Positions 31,740 to 43,753 are shown, counted from the first letter of the stretch. The stretch: 64,000 bases of DNA from Leishmania donovani (GCF_000227135.1 NC_018261.1:956829-1020828), one strand, 5' to 3'. A program made the numbers and translations. The notes: a model not told the origin generated them from the letters alone.

Positions 31740-33473
31740 TCACTTCGACAAGGCGTGGTAAGGGTGCACCGCGGAGGTGCGCCGCACGGATACGACAATG
31801 CCGAGTCGTTTGTCCCCCGCTGCGGCAAACACGCTCGTTTCCACCTGCCCATCCATGCGTGCGCTGTCGACGCTGTGCAGCGTATTGGCCTCGTCTCGGC
31901 CGCCGGTCGCGTTCGCTCCGCCACCCTTCACGGGGTGCTGGTATCTGAAGTCAACAGCCCAGATGTTCACGGAGCTGTCGAGATGCGCCGTGACGAAGCG
32001 CGTGCCGGTGTTGTTCCACGACAGCTTTGCGACCTCCTCGCACGGCACCTGCGCCGTTGCCAGTTCCTCAAGCGGGCTGGCGGCTATCGGTGCTACGCTG
32101 CCGTGCGCCCATCCCATTCGCCCACCGCCACCGCCGCCGACGCTGTGGGTCGCGTGAGGCAGGCCGGCCGCGTTCATGAAGCGCGGCCGGCGAAAGAGCA
32201 CCAGTCGAACGCAAGTCGTGAACACCATCGCCAGACACAAAAAGCTACGCCCCGAGGATGGGGACCAGGCAACCTGCTTGCATGGGCTGCACAAAGCAGA
32301 CGGCAGTCGGTGGTACACCACCTCGCCCAGCCGCGTGCTGTCTTGGGTGGCCGCCACAACGTAAACAGAACCTCCCTGATCGCCGGCCGCTAGCAGGGCG
32401 CCGGACTCGTCCCAGGCGACGCCAAGTGTGTCTCGCCGGCGATGGCGCGCTGCGACCGCGGAGGACGAGCCAGCATCACCGCTCCTGTCGCCGTCATGCG
32501 TGCGGGAACCGCCGCCGTCGTCCTCGGTGAAGGGAAGCGTGAGGACGCGGCACAGCACCCATGAGGTGTGGCTCACCCCATCGCCTCCGTTTGTCGCGGT
32601 GCCGTCACCCGCACTCAAGCTGGGTGACGGTCCAGGAGCCACTGCAGTGCCACACGCAGTGGAGCCTCTCACCCACAGCTCCACTCGACCGCGGCGACAC
32701 GCGCACGCCACGGTGAAGTTTGTGGAGATGGAGCAGCTCACACTCTCCGTGGAGCGGATGCAGTCATCCAGCGCCCAATTCCCATGCGAGTAGCGATAGA
32801 GCCGGATGCCGTGCCCCGGGCAGAGCCCAGCGAGGTAGATGCCTTGTTGCCACGGCGCCCATGACAACTCGGTGCAGGTGTAGGGCAACTCGTCAATCAA
32901 GATAGACATCGTCGCCGGGTCCCACTCAAGCAGCCGCTCATCCACCGGCGTGGCCTGCTCGCCGCCAAAGAGGTCGTCATCGGGTGCCCACAGCATGCCC
33001 ATGTTCTCTATCACCGGCATAAGCTGTGTCCACGTGACGAAAATCTGGTTCTTGGAGGTGGCGATGCCCAGCAGCCTGCAGTGGTTGTTGTGCTCCATGG
33101 ACAGGATGGTGGCGTCGTCGGCGGTAAGATGGAAGATGGGGGTCATGTACGAAACACCGGCGCCGCCGGCACGGAATGTGTGCGCTGTCGAGTTCATCAT
33201 CTCGGCGCTGGCGCCATAGAGGGCACGCCACTCGGCCGCCGCTGCAGTGTCGGTGTAGTGGATGGCGTCTTGGCTCGAATGCGTACCACGCGTAAGCATC
33301 GTGCTGGACCCTACGGCGACTCCGTTCAAAGAGTCGGCAAACCCTGGCATGGACTCACCGTAAGACCCACCAGCGGGGAAGCCGCTTGGCACGTATTCAC
33401 ACGCGGGCAGCGCCGCACTGTGGTGGCTGTCTCCCGTTAGCGACGCAGGAGGGGCGCGCAAAGGCGGTTGCAT
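31740..33473 (-). CDS. WD40 beta-propeller protein, Seh1/Sec13-like (candidate nucleoporin or GATOR subunit)
   Basis: Predicted 577 aa. WD-type blades are visible from about residue 190: CTELSWAPWQQGIYLAGLC, FTVACACRRGRVELWVRG, LGVAWDESGALLAAGDQGGS, then VYVVAA, CKQVAWSPSSGRSFLCLAM, and near the C-terminus VAKLSWNNTGTRFVTAHLDS followed by SVNIWAVDF. The last blade closely resembles the final blade of Seh1 (W-N-x-T-G-T ... D-x-x-V-x-I/L-W-x-x-x). Large Ser/Gly-rich insertions separate blades. Family knowledge: Seh1 and Sec13 are shared by the nuclear-pore Y complex, and in other organisms by GATOR and COPII. The specific role here is inferred. The first ATG is at 33473; blades are degenerate, so a different WD40 family is possible. 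Confidence 0.8.
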   Translation of the reverse strand: MQPPLRAPPASLTGDSHHSAALPACEYVPSGFPAGGSYGESMPGFADSLNGVAVGSSTMLTRGTHSSQDAIHYTDTAAAAEWRALYGASAEMMNSTAHTFRAGGAGVSYMTPIFHLTADDATILSMEHNNHCRLLGIATSKNQIFVTWTQLMPVIENMGMLWAPDDDLFGGEQATPVDERLLEWDPATMSILIDELPYTCTELSWAPWQQGIYLAGLCPGHGIRLYRYSHGNWALDDCIRSTESVSCSISTNFTVACACRRGRVELWVRGSTACGTAVAPGPSPSLSAGDGTATNGGDGVSHTSWVLCRVLTLPFTEDDGGGSRTHDGDRSGDAGSSSAVAARHRRRDTLGVAWDESGALLAAGDQGGSVYVVAATQDSTRLGEVVYHRLPSALCSPCKQVAWSPSSGRSFLCLAMVFTTCVRLVLFRRPRFMNAAGLPHATHSVGGGGGGRMGWAHGSVAPIAASPLEELATAQVPCEEVAKLSWNNTGTRFVTAHLDSSVNIWAVDFRYQHPVKGGGANATGGRDEANTLHSVDSARMDGQVETSVFAAAGDKRLGIVVSVRRTSAVHPYHALSK

Positions 33474-33704
33474 GAGCGCGGTTGTAATCACAGATGTACC
33501 CGTGCATTCGTATGCGTGTGTGCTGGCGTGCGGTCAGTCGATCAAGGCAGATCCATAGGCATAGGACGAGGAAAGATGGTGAGGGGAGAGCAGAGAAGTG
33601 GAAAAGGAGTCTTAGAACAGTGACGCCGAACTGACGAGTAACGCCACGGCTGAACAATGCACGAGGGTGGAGCGGCAGCCGGATACACAGAGACACACTC
33701 AAAT
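33474..33704. other. 5' flank of the WD40 gene
   Basis: Short spacer between the WD40 gene ATG and the presumed end of SIDER-like copy D. The minus strand has a moderately pyrimidine-rich stretch (CCACTTCTCTGCTCTCCCCT, near 33583-33602) suitable for trans-splicing. Confidence 0.45.
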
Positions 33705-34238
33705 CTTTTTTCTTTTTTCTCCTATTTCGGAATAGTCCCCCACTGCAAACCGAGGAAAAGAAAAAAGGATGTGTGGAAAGGAGAGGCAGAGCTGCTCAGT
33801 TGATCGACAACGCCTTGTGATCACCTCCTCCCCTTTCCATACATCCCACCCCCATCTCCGCACTTACCATCCGTACGACCCTGCAAATCTGCAGGTGAAG
33901 TGCGGGGGTGCCGGGATTGGAGGGCGGAAGGGGGTAACGTATGTGCGTATGTGTGGCACCCCTTGCGTCGCCTCTGCGTTTATCTCTGGGAGCGCCATAA
34001 AGCGCTTATGGATTATGTTGCATGTTCATTATCCTCTGTTTTTATTTGTTCTGGTCGCCTACACGCGCAGCGATCGGTCGCTCTGGCTTTCCCATGTCGT
34101 GTGGGTAACTAACCCTGTCCCCACCAGAACGTCGCTATGCATGCGGCAGGGATAGGGGGTGCTGCTTGGCGTCCTCAGAGAGTGGGTGCGGGACCCTGTA
34201 TACCACGCACCGAGGTGTGTGTCTGCCGTCATCAAGGC
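33705..34238 (-). mobile_element. Degenerate SIDER-like copy D
   Basis: At 34238-34165 the minus strand reads GATGACGGCAGACACACACC then TCGGTGCGTGGTATACAGGG and TCCCGCACCCACTCTCTGAG. This is the same signature as copies B and C. The body runs left; an A-rich (minus strand) stretch at 33722-33705 could be the 3' tail, giving about 0.53 kb. Similarity to the other copies beyond the signature is weak by eye, so it is an older or different-subfamily copy. Confidence 0.6.
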
Positions 34239-35661
34239 AATCGAAAGAGGGGAAGGAAGGAACCAAAGAGATAGAGAGGCCGTCACAAGGCCAGAGAAGG
34301 AGCGAGGACAAGAAACAAGTGATATAGAGAGAGCTTGGGAGTGGCTGCTTTATTGGTAATGGTTGACAACGAATGGAAACGAGAAGAGCAAAAACACACA
34401 CACACGCACGAGAAAAAAAAAAGCAGAACCAAAACGAAATGCAGAAAAAAAAAACGAAGCAAAACAACAGTGCGCAGTAATGCAAGCACGACAGGGAAAA
34501 GAAAGAAGCTCAGGGAGAGGGGCTTCGCTGAGGGCACAGAAAGGGTGCATACAGCCTCCCGTAAAGACATGAAGAGCGAGAGAAAGTAAAAAAGAAAAAA
34601 GACAAGGCGTCACAAGGGAAAATCCACGGAGAAAAACAAAAGGAAGGCGCCACAGCGTTCCAGATCGGTGCGAAGCGAGTGGGGTGCGTGGCAGCGAAGA
34701 CACCGGCCCGTGTGGGGGTAAACATGTGCGTCATCCAAACAGAAAGCTTTCTCCCGCGCATTCTTTTTCCAGCCCCTCTTCACTTAAATTCGCCCTTCAC
34801 CTCTGCGCTGCTTGTCCTTTTAGTGCGCTCTCGCTTCCCACCGGCGTAGAGTAGCACCCGCACTTCGCTCTTTTGACTTCCTCACCACACGCATCTCCTG
34901 AATTACACGTCCCCTGTAAGGCCTGCTCCGCACGAGCACAGGCACCACACAATGAAAGGAAGTGAACAGACACGAGCAACGAACAGCAAGCGTAGGAAGC
35001 AAAAAAAGGGGGGCTGGGGCGAGGTGGTGCTGGTGAACGTGAAGAAACACAAAGTAAACGAGAACGGGCGGTGAAATGAGTGGGAGGCGCGGGAAAGAGA
35101 GAAAGGGAGCGAGCAGATGAAGGGGAAAAAGCCCTTCTGCATATATCTGTGTGCCTGAGTGTGCGCGTGTGTGTCGAGTTGCAACAAGATAAAAATAAAA
35201 TAAGTAGGGACGATCATGGAAAGAGGTAGGTGATTGCTCATGCACGCAGCGGGAAACTTCACAAGAATAGCAACAGTCATAGTGAAACGGTGCAGAGACG
35301 GAAAGAAAGGCCCACGAGAGGCAGAAATCATAAACGAAAGAAAAAGGAGCACAGTGCAAACGCCCGCGCGACACCACAAACCACAGACAAAAAAAGAGGG
35401 CGAAAAACGAACATGTCAAACAGATATGGGGCACAGGGGTGTGAGGACGTAAGCATACAAAAAAAAACTGGAGAAAGGCGTTCATCAAGCAAAAGAAGGC
35501 ACAAGGGATTCCAAAAAAAAAAAAAACTAAAAACTAAAATACAACTAAAAAAAAAACGTTAGCCTGTAAGCCGTTAGCGCCACATGAACCGAACAACAAT
35601 AGAAAAAGGGAGATGGGGCAAAGACAAAACACGAGAGAGTGATGCTCATCAGCATACACTC

Positions 35662-35679
35662 AAAAAAAAAAAAAAAAAA
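35662..35679. repeat. Poly(A) run on the plus strand (18 nt)
   Basis: Longest uninterrupted A-run noticed in the gene-poor block; it is a U-run in sense transcripts. Confidence 0.85.
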
Positions 35680-38600
35680 CAGAGGAAACACACACGGATA
35701 AAAAAGGTTTCACGCACAGAAAATAGAATCGGAACACAAAACAAAAGCCAAGCGCTGACACTCAAAAAAAAAAAGGAGGCACAGTCTCCATCACACATAC
35801 GGCGGGAATCATGCTGGGAGTGTTGGGGGTAACGAAGGAAACAGATAGCCCGGAAAAGACGAGAACAGGGAAAAGCACGGGGGAGATTGGGCTTTCGGCG
35901 GCGAAAGAGGAAAAGGAGCAAAAAGAAGAATCAGCACACACACACACATAAATGATGAAAAAAGTTGAACATGTAGAGAGAGAAAGAGAGACGAGAGAGG
36001 AAGGGGAGGAGGAGAGGGTACGGAGAACGTCCAAGTAAGCCCAGGCGAAGAGAAACGACGACGAAAAAAAAAAAAGATGCTGAGAGAGCGGCAGAGAGAC
36101 GCGCGCTAAAGAAAAGGCGGGAACGGAAGGAGGTACCGAGAAAAGATGGGAGTATATCATGAGGAGGCTAGGGCAGGAAGGCTCAAGATGTGAAACGAAA
36201 GAAAGGAAGCCGAACAAATCCGGAAGAGAGGGATAAAAAAAAACCTACTTGAAGTTCAACATGGCGCCAAACAGCAATTCTAGGCTCACAGGCGCGTGTG
36301 CTTTCCTGCGTGCGCAGCAAAAGACGACGAAAGCATGACGTGTGCGCTGGGTGAGGGGGTAAGTGTTTCGCTGGCGACACCGTAAAATAGCATATGTAAG
36401 CACATCTACAAAAAAGGCATACACAAGGAGAGAGGGCCCACACACGCAGACAAACACCGTCAAAACAGCAATAACAAAAAGAAAAAAAAGCGTGTTTTCC
36501 CTGCCGTCTCAAGTCGTATGAAATGCATGAACGCGGAAACGATAGATGATGGGAAAGCAGAGGTCGATCCCGCAATCGAAAAGGGGAAAAAATGGGACGC
36601 ACCGTTATTCACCCGAGCACACACACACACACATGCACGTCAGACAAAAAAAAAAACTACATGCGCACTCACACAAGAAAAAGGAATAAAACGCAACATG
36701 TACTGTTGGCTATTTTGCAGAGCAGAGCAGAGAGAGAGGATGACCCAGAAGTGCGCACGCACCAGGAAAAAGTCCACCATGCCTAAGATACGATGCGAGC
36801 CCCCCCCCCTAGTGACTGCATGCTTTCTGTGCTGCACTCTTGAAAGCCATCCAAGTGTATGTGTGTGTCTGTGTAACGACGGGGAGCGACATCGCCGCTT
36901 TGAAGGCAGAAAGAAACGGTGAAGCGAGCCCACCGAAAGAAGGCAAGAAACCATGAGTGTTGGTGGGACTGTGAAGCAAAGAGCTGCGTGTCTGCGTGTG
37001 GGTGCGTATGCCTGTCTGTGTTGTCATGTAGCGGATACCTCTTGTTAGCATTCGTTTCTTAGCTCCTTATCGGTACAAGTACCCCATACACGTAAACAAA
37101 ACAAAACAAAAAAAAAAAAAACAGTCGCATAACCTAAAAACTGGGGGAAAGAAAAAAAAGCAAAGAATCACGTTGGGGAGAAAGTGAGACAGAATTTACA
37201 AAAGGGGAAAGCCTTTGTATGTGGGCTGGCGTCTGTGTGAGCGTGTTTATGAGTACGACTCCGCACGCATGAACATGCCCACACACCCAGACTGCAGGCG
37301 AGGGAAAGGAGTAGGCAGATGCCGCAATCGCGGCCTGGCAAAGAAGGGAAACAAGAAAAATGGTGAAAGAAGCACGACTACAGACACAAGCGGTGTAATT
37401 GATTGTCTCTATTCATGCCGCAACATCGGACGGAGCTCCTGTGGAAGGAGGCGGTGAAGTATGAGAAGTAAGCAAACGTGGGCAGGGGCACGGGCTGCGC
37501 AAGCCATCACACGCCGCGCACAAGCGTCGAAAAGGGATGATAAAAGGGAAGGAAACTCCACAAGTGCTCGTATGCGGCCCCTTGATGGCCGTAGGTGCGT
37601 GTTTAGACACCACGCGAGTGTGCCCATACAGTAGGGAGGTAAGAGCGGAGAGGATAGGTGATTCTAGTAGTTTGTGTGGGTGTGTGTGCGTGTCACTCTA
37701 AGTGCATGCGCATGCTTCTCGGTGGCCAAAGAAGTCTGGACGTTGTACACCCACCGCTCGCCCGCTCACGGCGCAAGACTAGCACAGCAAAGCCAAGTGA
37801 AATTATTTTGTTTTGGGGGTCGTTTCTTTTCGCCCCTTTCCCTAAGAACACCAGTGAGCTGGGAAAGACACAGGGGGCACATGAACACGGGAGAGAAAAC
37901 GAGCAAACGAAGCAGGGGCAATGTGGTTGTGGAGAGTGTGCGCGTATGCTTTGAGTGTGCGAGTGTGGTGCGGCAGATTGGCCCTGCCACTGCCGCCTCG
38001 TCATACGGCGCTCGCCAACACGTCTCTCTCCCGCCTAAACTGTTTCATCCTCCTTCCCTCACTGGGGTCCTTGCTTGTGGTCTCGTCCATGTCCGACACC
38101 CGCGCTTGGCCACGTGAAAGAAGAGGCCTTGGGAAAAGCGAGCAAGCAAAAGAGGAGGAGGGTGAGGCAAGTTGGCACGCGGAAATGCGACAAAGAAAAA
38201 GTAGACGACGTACTAGGAAGGCCATGCAGAGAGAGAGACAGAGAGAGAGGATGGGAGAAGCTTTCGAGGATGCACAATGCTTGAAATAATCAATCACGCA
38301 GGCACTCACATGCACAGCGATACACATCAACGTGCGTGTGTGCGCGCCAACGAGCAGGAGAGGCAGCTGGTACGCACAGCCACCCATGACGAAAACGCAT
38401 CCCAGACACGAGGCTGAAGAAGAAGAAAAAAACACCGGTAAACATGGGGAAGACGAAAATAAGTTCACAGATCGAGACCTCACCCCCTCCCCGTGAGAGA
38501 GAAGGAAGGGAAACAGGTCAGTCATTATGTACAGCCAAGAGAAAGTGTGCGAGCATTCGCTTCCTGTTTGTCAGAGAAGAAAACGATGAAAAAGAGTGAG

Positions 38601-39060
38601 AGTGATAGAGCTCGTGAGAGCAGTATCAATGCCAGCCATACGAGTAGAACGGTCAAGATGAACAACAACCAAAAAAAAAAACATACCCACAGCACACCAC
38701 CGGCACTACATGGGCAAAAAAGAAAAGCGCTGTGCCGTATGTGCTCTCGTACCCCTTTGGCTGTAACTCGCGTAGAAGGCGCGTGCGGACGCGTGTGTGC
38801 GAGTGTCTGTGAGCACAAGCGTCGAGAGAAGCACGAAGCGTGCGCACCACATGGCATGTGATCAAACACACGAAAAAAACAAAGACAACAGAGGCGTACT
38901 AAGTGAGCGCGGATAACTGCACACTACTGAAGCTGAGCGATGCGCTATCACGCGAAAGAGGGGGTGCCCGAAGCCACTTTGCCGCGGTGAGATCAGAGAA
39001 GTCAGAGAGGAAAATAATCGGGGAAAAGCACAAAGGGAGTAACATGCAAACAGACGCGCA

Positions 39061-39105
39061 CACGCACACGCACACACACACAGACAGACAGACAGACAGA
39101 CAGAG
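39061..39105. repeat. (CA)n / (GACA)n microsatellite
   Basis: CA and CACG repeats pass directly into about six GACA tetranucleotide units on the plus strand. Confidence 0.9.
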
Positions 39106-42100
39106 ACTAGGGCACTTTCCCAAAAAGTACCTGGATCACACGCACACACACACACACGCACACGCACGCGAGCCGTCGCAAAAAGACAAGCCCACATCGA
39201 GGGAGGCCAAAGAGCAATGCACAGCCGCGCGCGCGCACTCAGAGCACTACGCAAACGGCAAGTGCTAAACAACCCCAACGGCAGCACGTTTTCTCTTTTC
39301 TTCTTTTCCAAGGACATGAAAGAGAGAGCGACAAAGAAAAAAAAAAAGAAAGGGACTGAGCACGCACGCGCACATGGAACGCTAAATTCACGTTCGATTC
39401 GATTGCCGAGAGGGAGGAAGATACGGTGACGATGAAAAGCATCGATTCGCCCAACACGCGAATAAAGAGACGAGAGGACCAAGAGAGAAGAGGGTGTGGA
39501 AGGGGGAGATCTCAGAGGTAAGAAAAATGAAGGAGAAAAGGGGAGAACAACGGCAACAGCCGAAAAAAGGGGGGTTTAGGAAGGGACAGTGGGAGGCAGG
39601 TGTAACAAAAACAGTTGTATAGATCCACGACAACAGTCAGAGGGAGTGAAGAACCACAACAATAGAGGGAAGTCCTTCAACACAGAAAAGGATGAGGTGG
39701 GAGAGAAGAAACAAAAAGAAGAGAAAGAAGGAAGCAGTGAGGTGGGGCGTGGGGAGGAGGAAAGGCAAGGAGAACTGAGCCGGCTCTCCAAAGGAGGTTT
39801 TGAGAGCAGAGACCCAATAAGATGATGCAGATGGCGCGAAATGAAGATAGCGAAACCAAAGAAAAAAGAAAGAAGTGCGAAGCCAAGACACAAGAACGTA
39901 ATGCGACTTCTCAGACATCTGCATTTAAAAGGCAACAACAAAAAAAAAAGAAACATGAACGCATTGTCTCGTTGTTGTTTGCATTTTGTTTTTGCCTCCG
40001 TCATCACGCGAACTCTCTATCCTCGAACCATGTGTGATGTACCCTCCTTTTTTTTTGCTTTTCTACCCCTGGCTCCTTCCTTTTTTTTTTGCTGAGTAAA
40101 AGAAAAGAGGGAGGAGACAAACTGTGTGTGGCTGATCCATTGTGGTCGTGGTTTTTTTTCGTATTATGCAGAAGCACATGCTTTGATTTTCATTCTTTTC
40201 TCTCTTCTTTGTGGATGGAAAAGGACTTCGACACCGTCTCGGTGTGGACGTTGTCGTGCTTGACGAGCGCCTAACACAACGTCGCCACCACCACCACCTC
40301 CTGCTGCACTCATGTGTGGCAAAGGCACACAACAAAAACACAGGCACTCCTAAGTGTGATCATACATAGTGATAGGACAAAAAAAGAAATGGCTACAAGT
40401 GAAAAAAAAACTGAAAGAAATACATACGGATGTGGTTGAAGAAGAGCAGTCAAAGGGCGGAAGACCGAGCTCTAGATCTATACATCATATTGAGATCACA
40501 AAAAAAAAAACGGGGAAGGCGGCGGGGGTGCGCGGGAAAAGGGTTCCAGGGGACCTCGAGGATGAGGAGAAAAATAGAGAACAGCACACAAAGAAAAAGA
40601 AGGAAGAGGGTCAGAGGACGGAGAAAGACGCTGCCACACCCAAAGTAAGGAGAAAGGGCAGCTGCTTAGGACGGCACGCAAGGACACGCATGCACATATG
40701 TACATATATGCAAAAAGGCGCCATGAAGGGGGAGGGAAGGGGGGCGCAAGACGAAGAGACCTGAAAAAAAAAAGGAAAAAGAGTTTGTTAGAAACAACAA
40801 GGCAATTATGTCACGGAGAAAAAAGAGGAGGAAGCATCCGCGTAGGTTGCGGAGCGGAGGAGCTGCATAGAAGGCATATAGGAGAGGAAGATGGAATGAA
40901 GGTGCAAAATTGGAAGCAGTTTACATGCGGTAAAGCACAAAAAGATCTTTTTTTTTCTGTTGTTTGTTTTAATGTCGGCAGAAGAGAGAAACACACAGGA
41001 AAGAGATATACAACAGTTAACGTCACCGACGACAGAGAAGCTGAAAAAAAAAGAGCGAAAGAGAAGGCCCCTTCAACTGTTCCAACAAAGAAAAAGGGGG
41101 AGAACAAAACACACACGCACAGGCAAGGCACATGATAAACAACATCAGCACGCGTCCGCGGAGAGAAATGAAAAGATGGTTGCGATGAAAGATGAGGGAG
41201 AGTAAAGAGACCTGTATAAGAGGGAAAAGGGGGAAAGGGGAGAAGGACTGTAGGAGAATAGAGGAGCTGAACAAGAGAGCACACAAACGCACACGCACAT
41301 GAGTGCGAGGGAAAACAGAGAAACAGAGGGTCGGGGGAGGGAAGAAAGAAAATAGTTCCAAGGAGAAGGGGTCAAACCAAAGAAAAAGGGCAAAGAAAGC
41401 AGGAGGAGGGGGAGAGCAAAGAAGATGCACGACCTCACATGAGCACGAAGCATCACACACATAAGGCGGGAAGAGAGTAGTTCCAATGAAAAGAGCATGA
41501 GGAGGAGACTGATACGGAAACGACGAAGAGGAGATTTGGGCGCAAAAAAAAAGAAGTTCCAAGAAAAAAAGGCGCGGAAAACATGGACAAGGAAGAATAA
41601 AATCACACACAGAAAAAGATAAGGTGATACTGACAGAAATGCACGCGACCGCACTCACATACACACATTCGCATCTTCACGCCTATAGACACCAAAGTAA
41701 AATATTTTCACGAGAGATTGTAAAAAAAAAAAAGGGAAGACATCCACTTTACTCGAAAACACTTTACTGTTGTTTGTTCGCCTGTTGGTGTAGGTATGCA
41801 TTGCCTTATTATTTTTTTTTTCATCTATCAGGTGCTAAAGTCCTTCAAGTACGCAGGAACGCACACGCACCTATCCACATAACTATCAACTTCCCCTCAT
41901 CCGCTGCCCGAAACCATGCACGCTTTCGCATGAGTGCATAGTGCCGTTCTCCAAGACGCGTATAAAAGCGATGATGCGACAGAAAGAGCTGCAGGAAGAG
42001 AAGCTGGGAAACGAGCGAAGGAAGCGCCCATAACGTCAGGGGCAACTACACAGCACATGCGCGCATACATATGTAGATATACATGTATACACACCTCGTC

Positions 42101-42550
42101 TTCAAAAGAAAACAGAAACCGCGACAGCATCATGTGTTTCTTCACAACGCACACAGACACGCACCTCCCTCCACTCCTCTCCCGACGGCGACGAGCATGG
42201 GGGAAGGTGAGGAAGAAACTCTCCCGCTTCATGTACTTCAAAAAGCGAGCTTAAACGATGCGAAAACAGAAAGCAATGGAAAGCAGCCACACCAGGGCGA
42301 GCAGGAGTGAGCACCTGAGTCGCACGAGATAAAGCGAGAGCGCGTAGGACGAGGGGAACGGGTTATTTGGGGCACACATTTGTGTGTGCCTGGGCATGAA
42401 AAGGTTATCTTTTGCCTGCTTCTCCTCTGTCATGCAAGCTCAAACGGATGTTCGCATGGGCCGTCTTCATGGCACGTCGCACCGAAGACGCAAACACACG
42501 CACAGAAGAGAAGATGGAGAGTACACGGGCATTCTCATCTACGCTCGGCT

Positions 42551-43726
42551 TCATTTTTCGGCATCGCCTAGTCCTGCTTGCGCTGGCCCACCTAGGCGTA
42601 CAAAGATGGCCGTGACGTTGTCGCGCGTGCCCCGCCGCAGCGCCTCTCCCACAAGCTGGTCGGCGACGCTGTTGGCGTCGGCCCCGCTCGCCACGTACGC
42701 GGTGGCCAGCTCGACAGCCTCGGCGTAAGACATCGTGTCCCACAAGCCGTCACACGCCAAAATCAAAAACGCATCTTCCTTTGCCAGTAGCACTTCAGAG
42801 GTGTCGGCGACAGCGATGATGCCTGAAGGTTTGCCGTTCGTGTATTCCTCAAGCTTGAACCCGGCATCTCCCACCGCGCGTGACACGGCAAGACTGCACA
42901 TGCGCGGGTTGAGACGCGGGTGGCCCACCCTGCAGTTGAAAATGCACCCGCCAGCCTTCTTGACCCGCGTTGCCTCGGCATCGTTGCAGCTGGGATTGTG
43001 CTTGACTGTCAACAGCACAGGTTGCCCCGCACGCGCGAGGACCACCTCACAGTCACCAACGTTGCCCACCGTCAGCACCGAGCCCTGGACGACGGCCGCG
43101 GCGCACACGCAACCAGCAGAGCTCATGTCGTTGGTGTTCTGCCCTAAAAACTCGCGCTCGACCTGAGCAAATGCGTCGCTGATCGCCTTGCGTGGAGCCG
43201 TCTTAAGGCACTCGTGAGCCAGTGTAATTTTGTGCAGCCGGGAGCGGACGTACTCGGCACACTGGCGACCGCCGTGCCCATCATAGATGCCAAAAAAGCA
43301 AACCTCCGGCTCCACGACGGTCACATGCTCGTCCTCCATGCTCGAGCGGATGCCTTGATCGCTTGCCACGCCGACCTCCAGCACCGACTGGTGCTGCATT
43401 TCAGTCACCGAAGAAAAGAAAGCACTGCAGAGCGGTGAGTGAGAGGAGCTGTCCGGGATCTCCGGCGTGGTGAAGTCCTGAGCCGGCGTCCGCAACTCTC
43501 GAGGGAGCAAGAGGTGGTACGACTCCGCCGGATCACATGTGGAGGAGTTCGTGGATACGTGTTCCGTCTCGGAGTTCAGGTTAAAGCTCTCGTTGTTAAG
43601 ATAATCGGACGGGAAGCAGCTGGAGCCCCCCGAGACGCGCGACTTTCCGTGCGGTGCTCGACTGTCGTGCATCATGTCAACCGCTAGAACAGTCGCAACG
43701 GGTCGATGCACGGGTCGGAGACTCAT
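42551..43726 (-). CDS. PP2C-family Ser/Thr phosphatase, copy 1
   Basis: Predicted 391 aa. The PP2C (PPM) catalytic domain spans about residues 115-378. Metal-binding and catalytic residues are all present: MEDEH (Glu131/Asp132), FFGIYDGHGG (Asp149/Gly150), ACDGLWDTM (Asp326) and TRDNVTAIF (Asp369), plus GNVGDCEVVL and SLAVSRAVGDAGFK. It should be an active Mn/Mg-dependent phosphatase. The N-terminal ~110 residues are Ser/Pro-rich and not conserved with copy 2. The second PP2C lies 3.9 kb upstream on the same strand, and the catalytic domains share many identical blocks (for example CAEY, NVGD, VGHP, DAGFKL, GKPSG). The ATG at 43726 is supported by a strong splice acceptor 28 bases upstream; the open frame continues to 43915 without an ATG. 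Confidence 0.95.
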   Translation of the reverse strand: MSLRPVHRPVATVLAVDMMHDSRAPHGKSRVSGGSSCFPSDYLNNESFNLNSETEHVSTNSSTCDPAESYHLLLPRELRTPAQDFTTPEIPDSSSHSPLCSAFFSSVTEMQHQSVLEVGVASDQGIRSSMEDEHVTVVEPEVCFFGIYDGHGGRQCAEYVRSRLHKITLAHECLKTAPRKAISDAFAQVEREFLGQNTNDMSSAGCVCAAAVVQGSVLTVGNVGDCEVVLARAGQPVLLTVKHNPSCNDAEATRVKKAGGCIFNCRVGHPRLNPRMCSLAVSRAVGDAGFKLEEYTNGKPSGIIAVADTSEVLLAKEDAFLILACDGLWDTMSYAEAVELATAYVASGADANSVADQLVGEALRRGTRDNVTAIFVRLGGPAQAGLGDAEK

Positions 43727-43753
43727 CACCACACAGAGTGGGCGGAAGGTGCG

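Larger units (their letters stand above)
34239..42550. other. Gene-poor, strongly purine-rich (plus strand) 8.3 kb block
   Basis: No supportable gene on either strand. The plus strand is dominated by A and G (runs such as GAAAAAAAAAGCAG and GAGAGAGAGA) and the minus strand is correspondingly C/T-rich. Minus-strand open frames up to about 220 codons here encode Phe/Ser/Leu/Cys monotony and are composition artefacts. It contains A-runs (for example 35662-35679), CA/GACA repeats (39061-39105) and many potential trans-splice tracts. It presumably includes a very long 3' UTR or spacer downstream of the PP2C at 42551-43726. Function unknown. Confidence 0.6.

Noticed and set aside
34820..35488. Phe/Leu/Ser/Cys-rich minus-strand frames in the gene-free block that could look like multi-pass membrane proteins
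   Set aside because: Hydrophobicity follows from the CT-rich composition; no charged loops, conserved motifs or consistent codon usage, and similar frames appear throughout the block.
39061..39105. CA/GACA repeats considered as a possible CRISPR-like or minisatellite array
   Set aside because: Pure short tandem repeats with no spacers; ordinary microsatellite of eukaryotic intergenic DNA.
34239..42550. Centromere or replication origin in the gene-free block
   Set aside because: Nothing in the sequence identifies such a site in Leishmania; kept only as one hypothesis in the findings.
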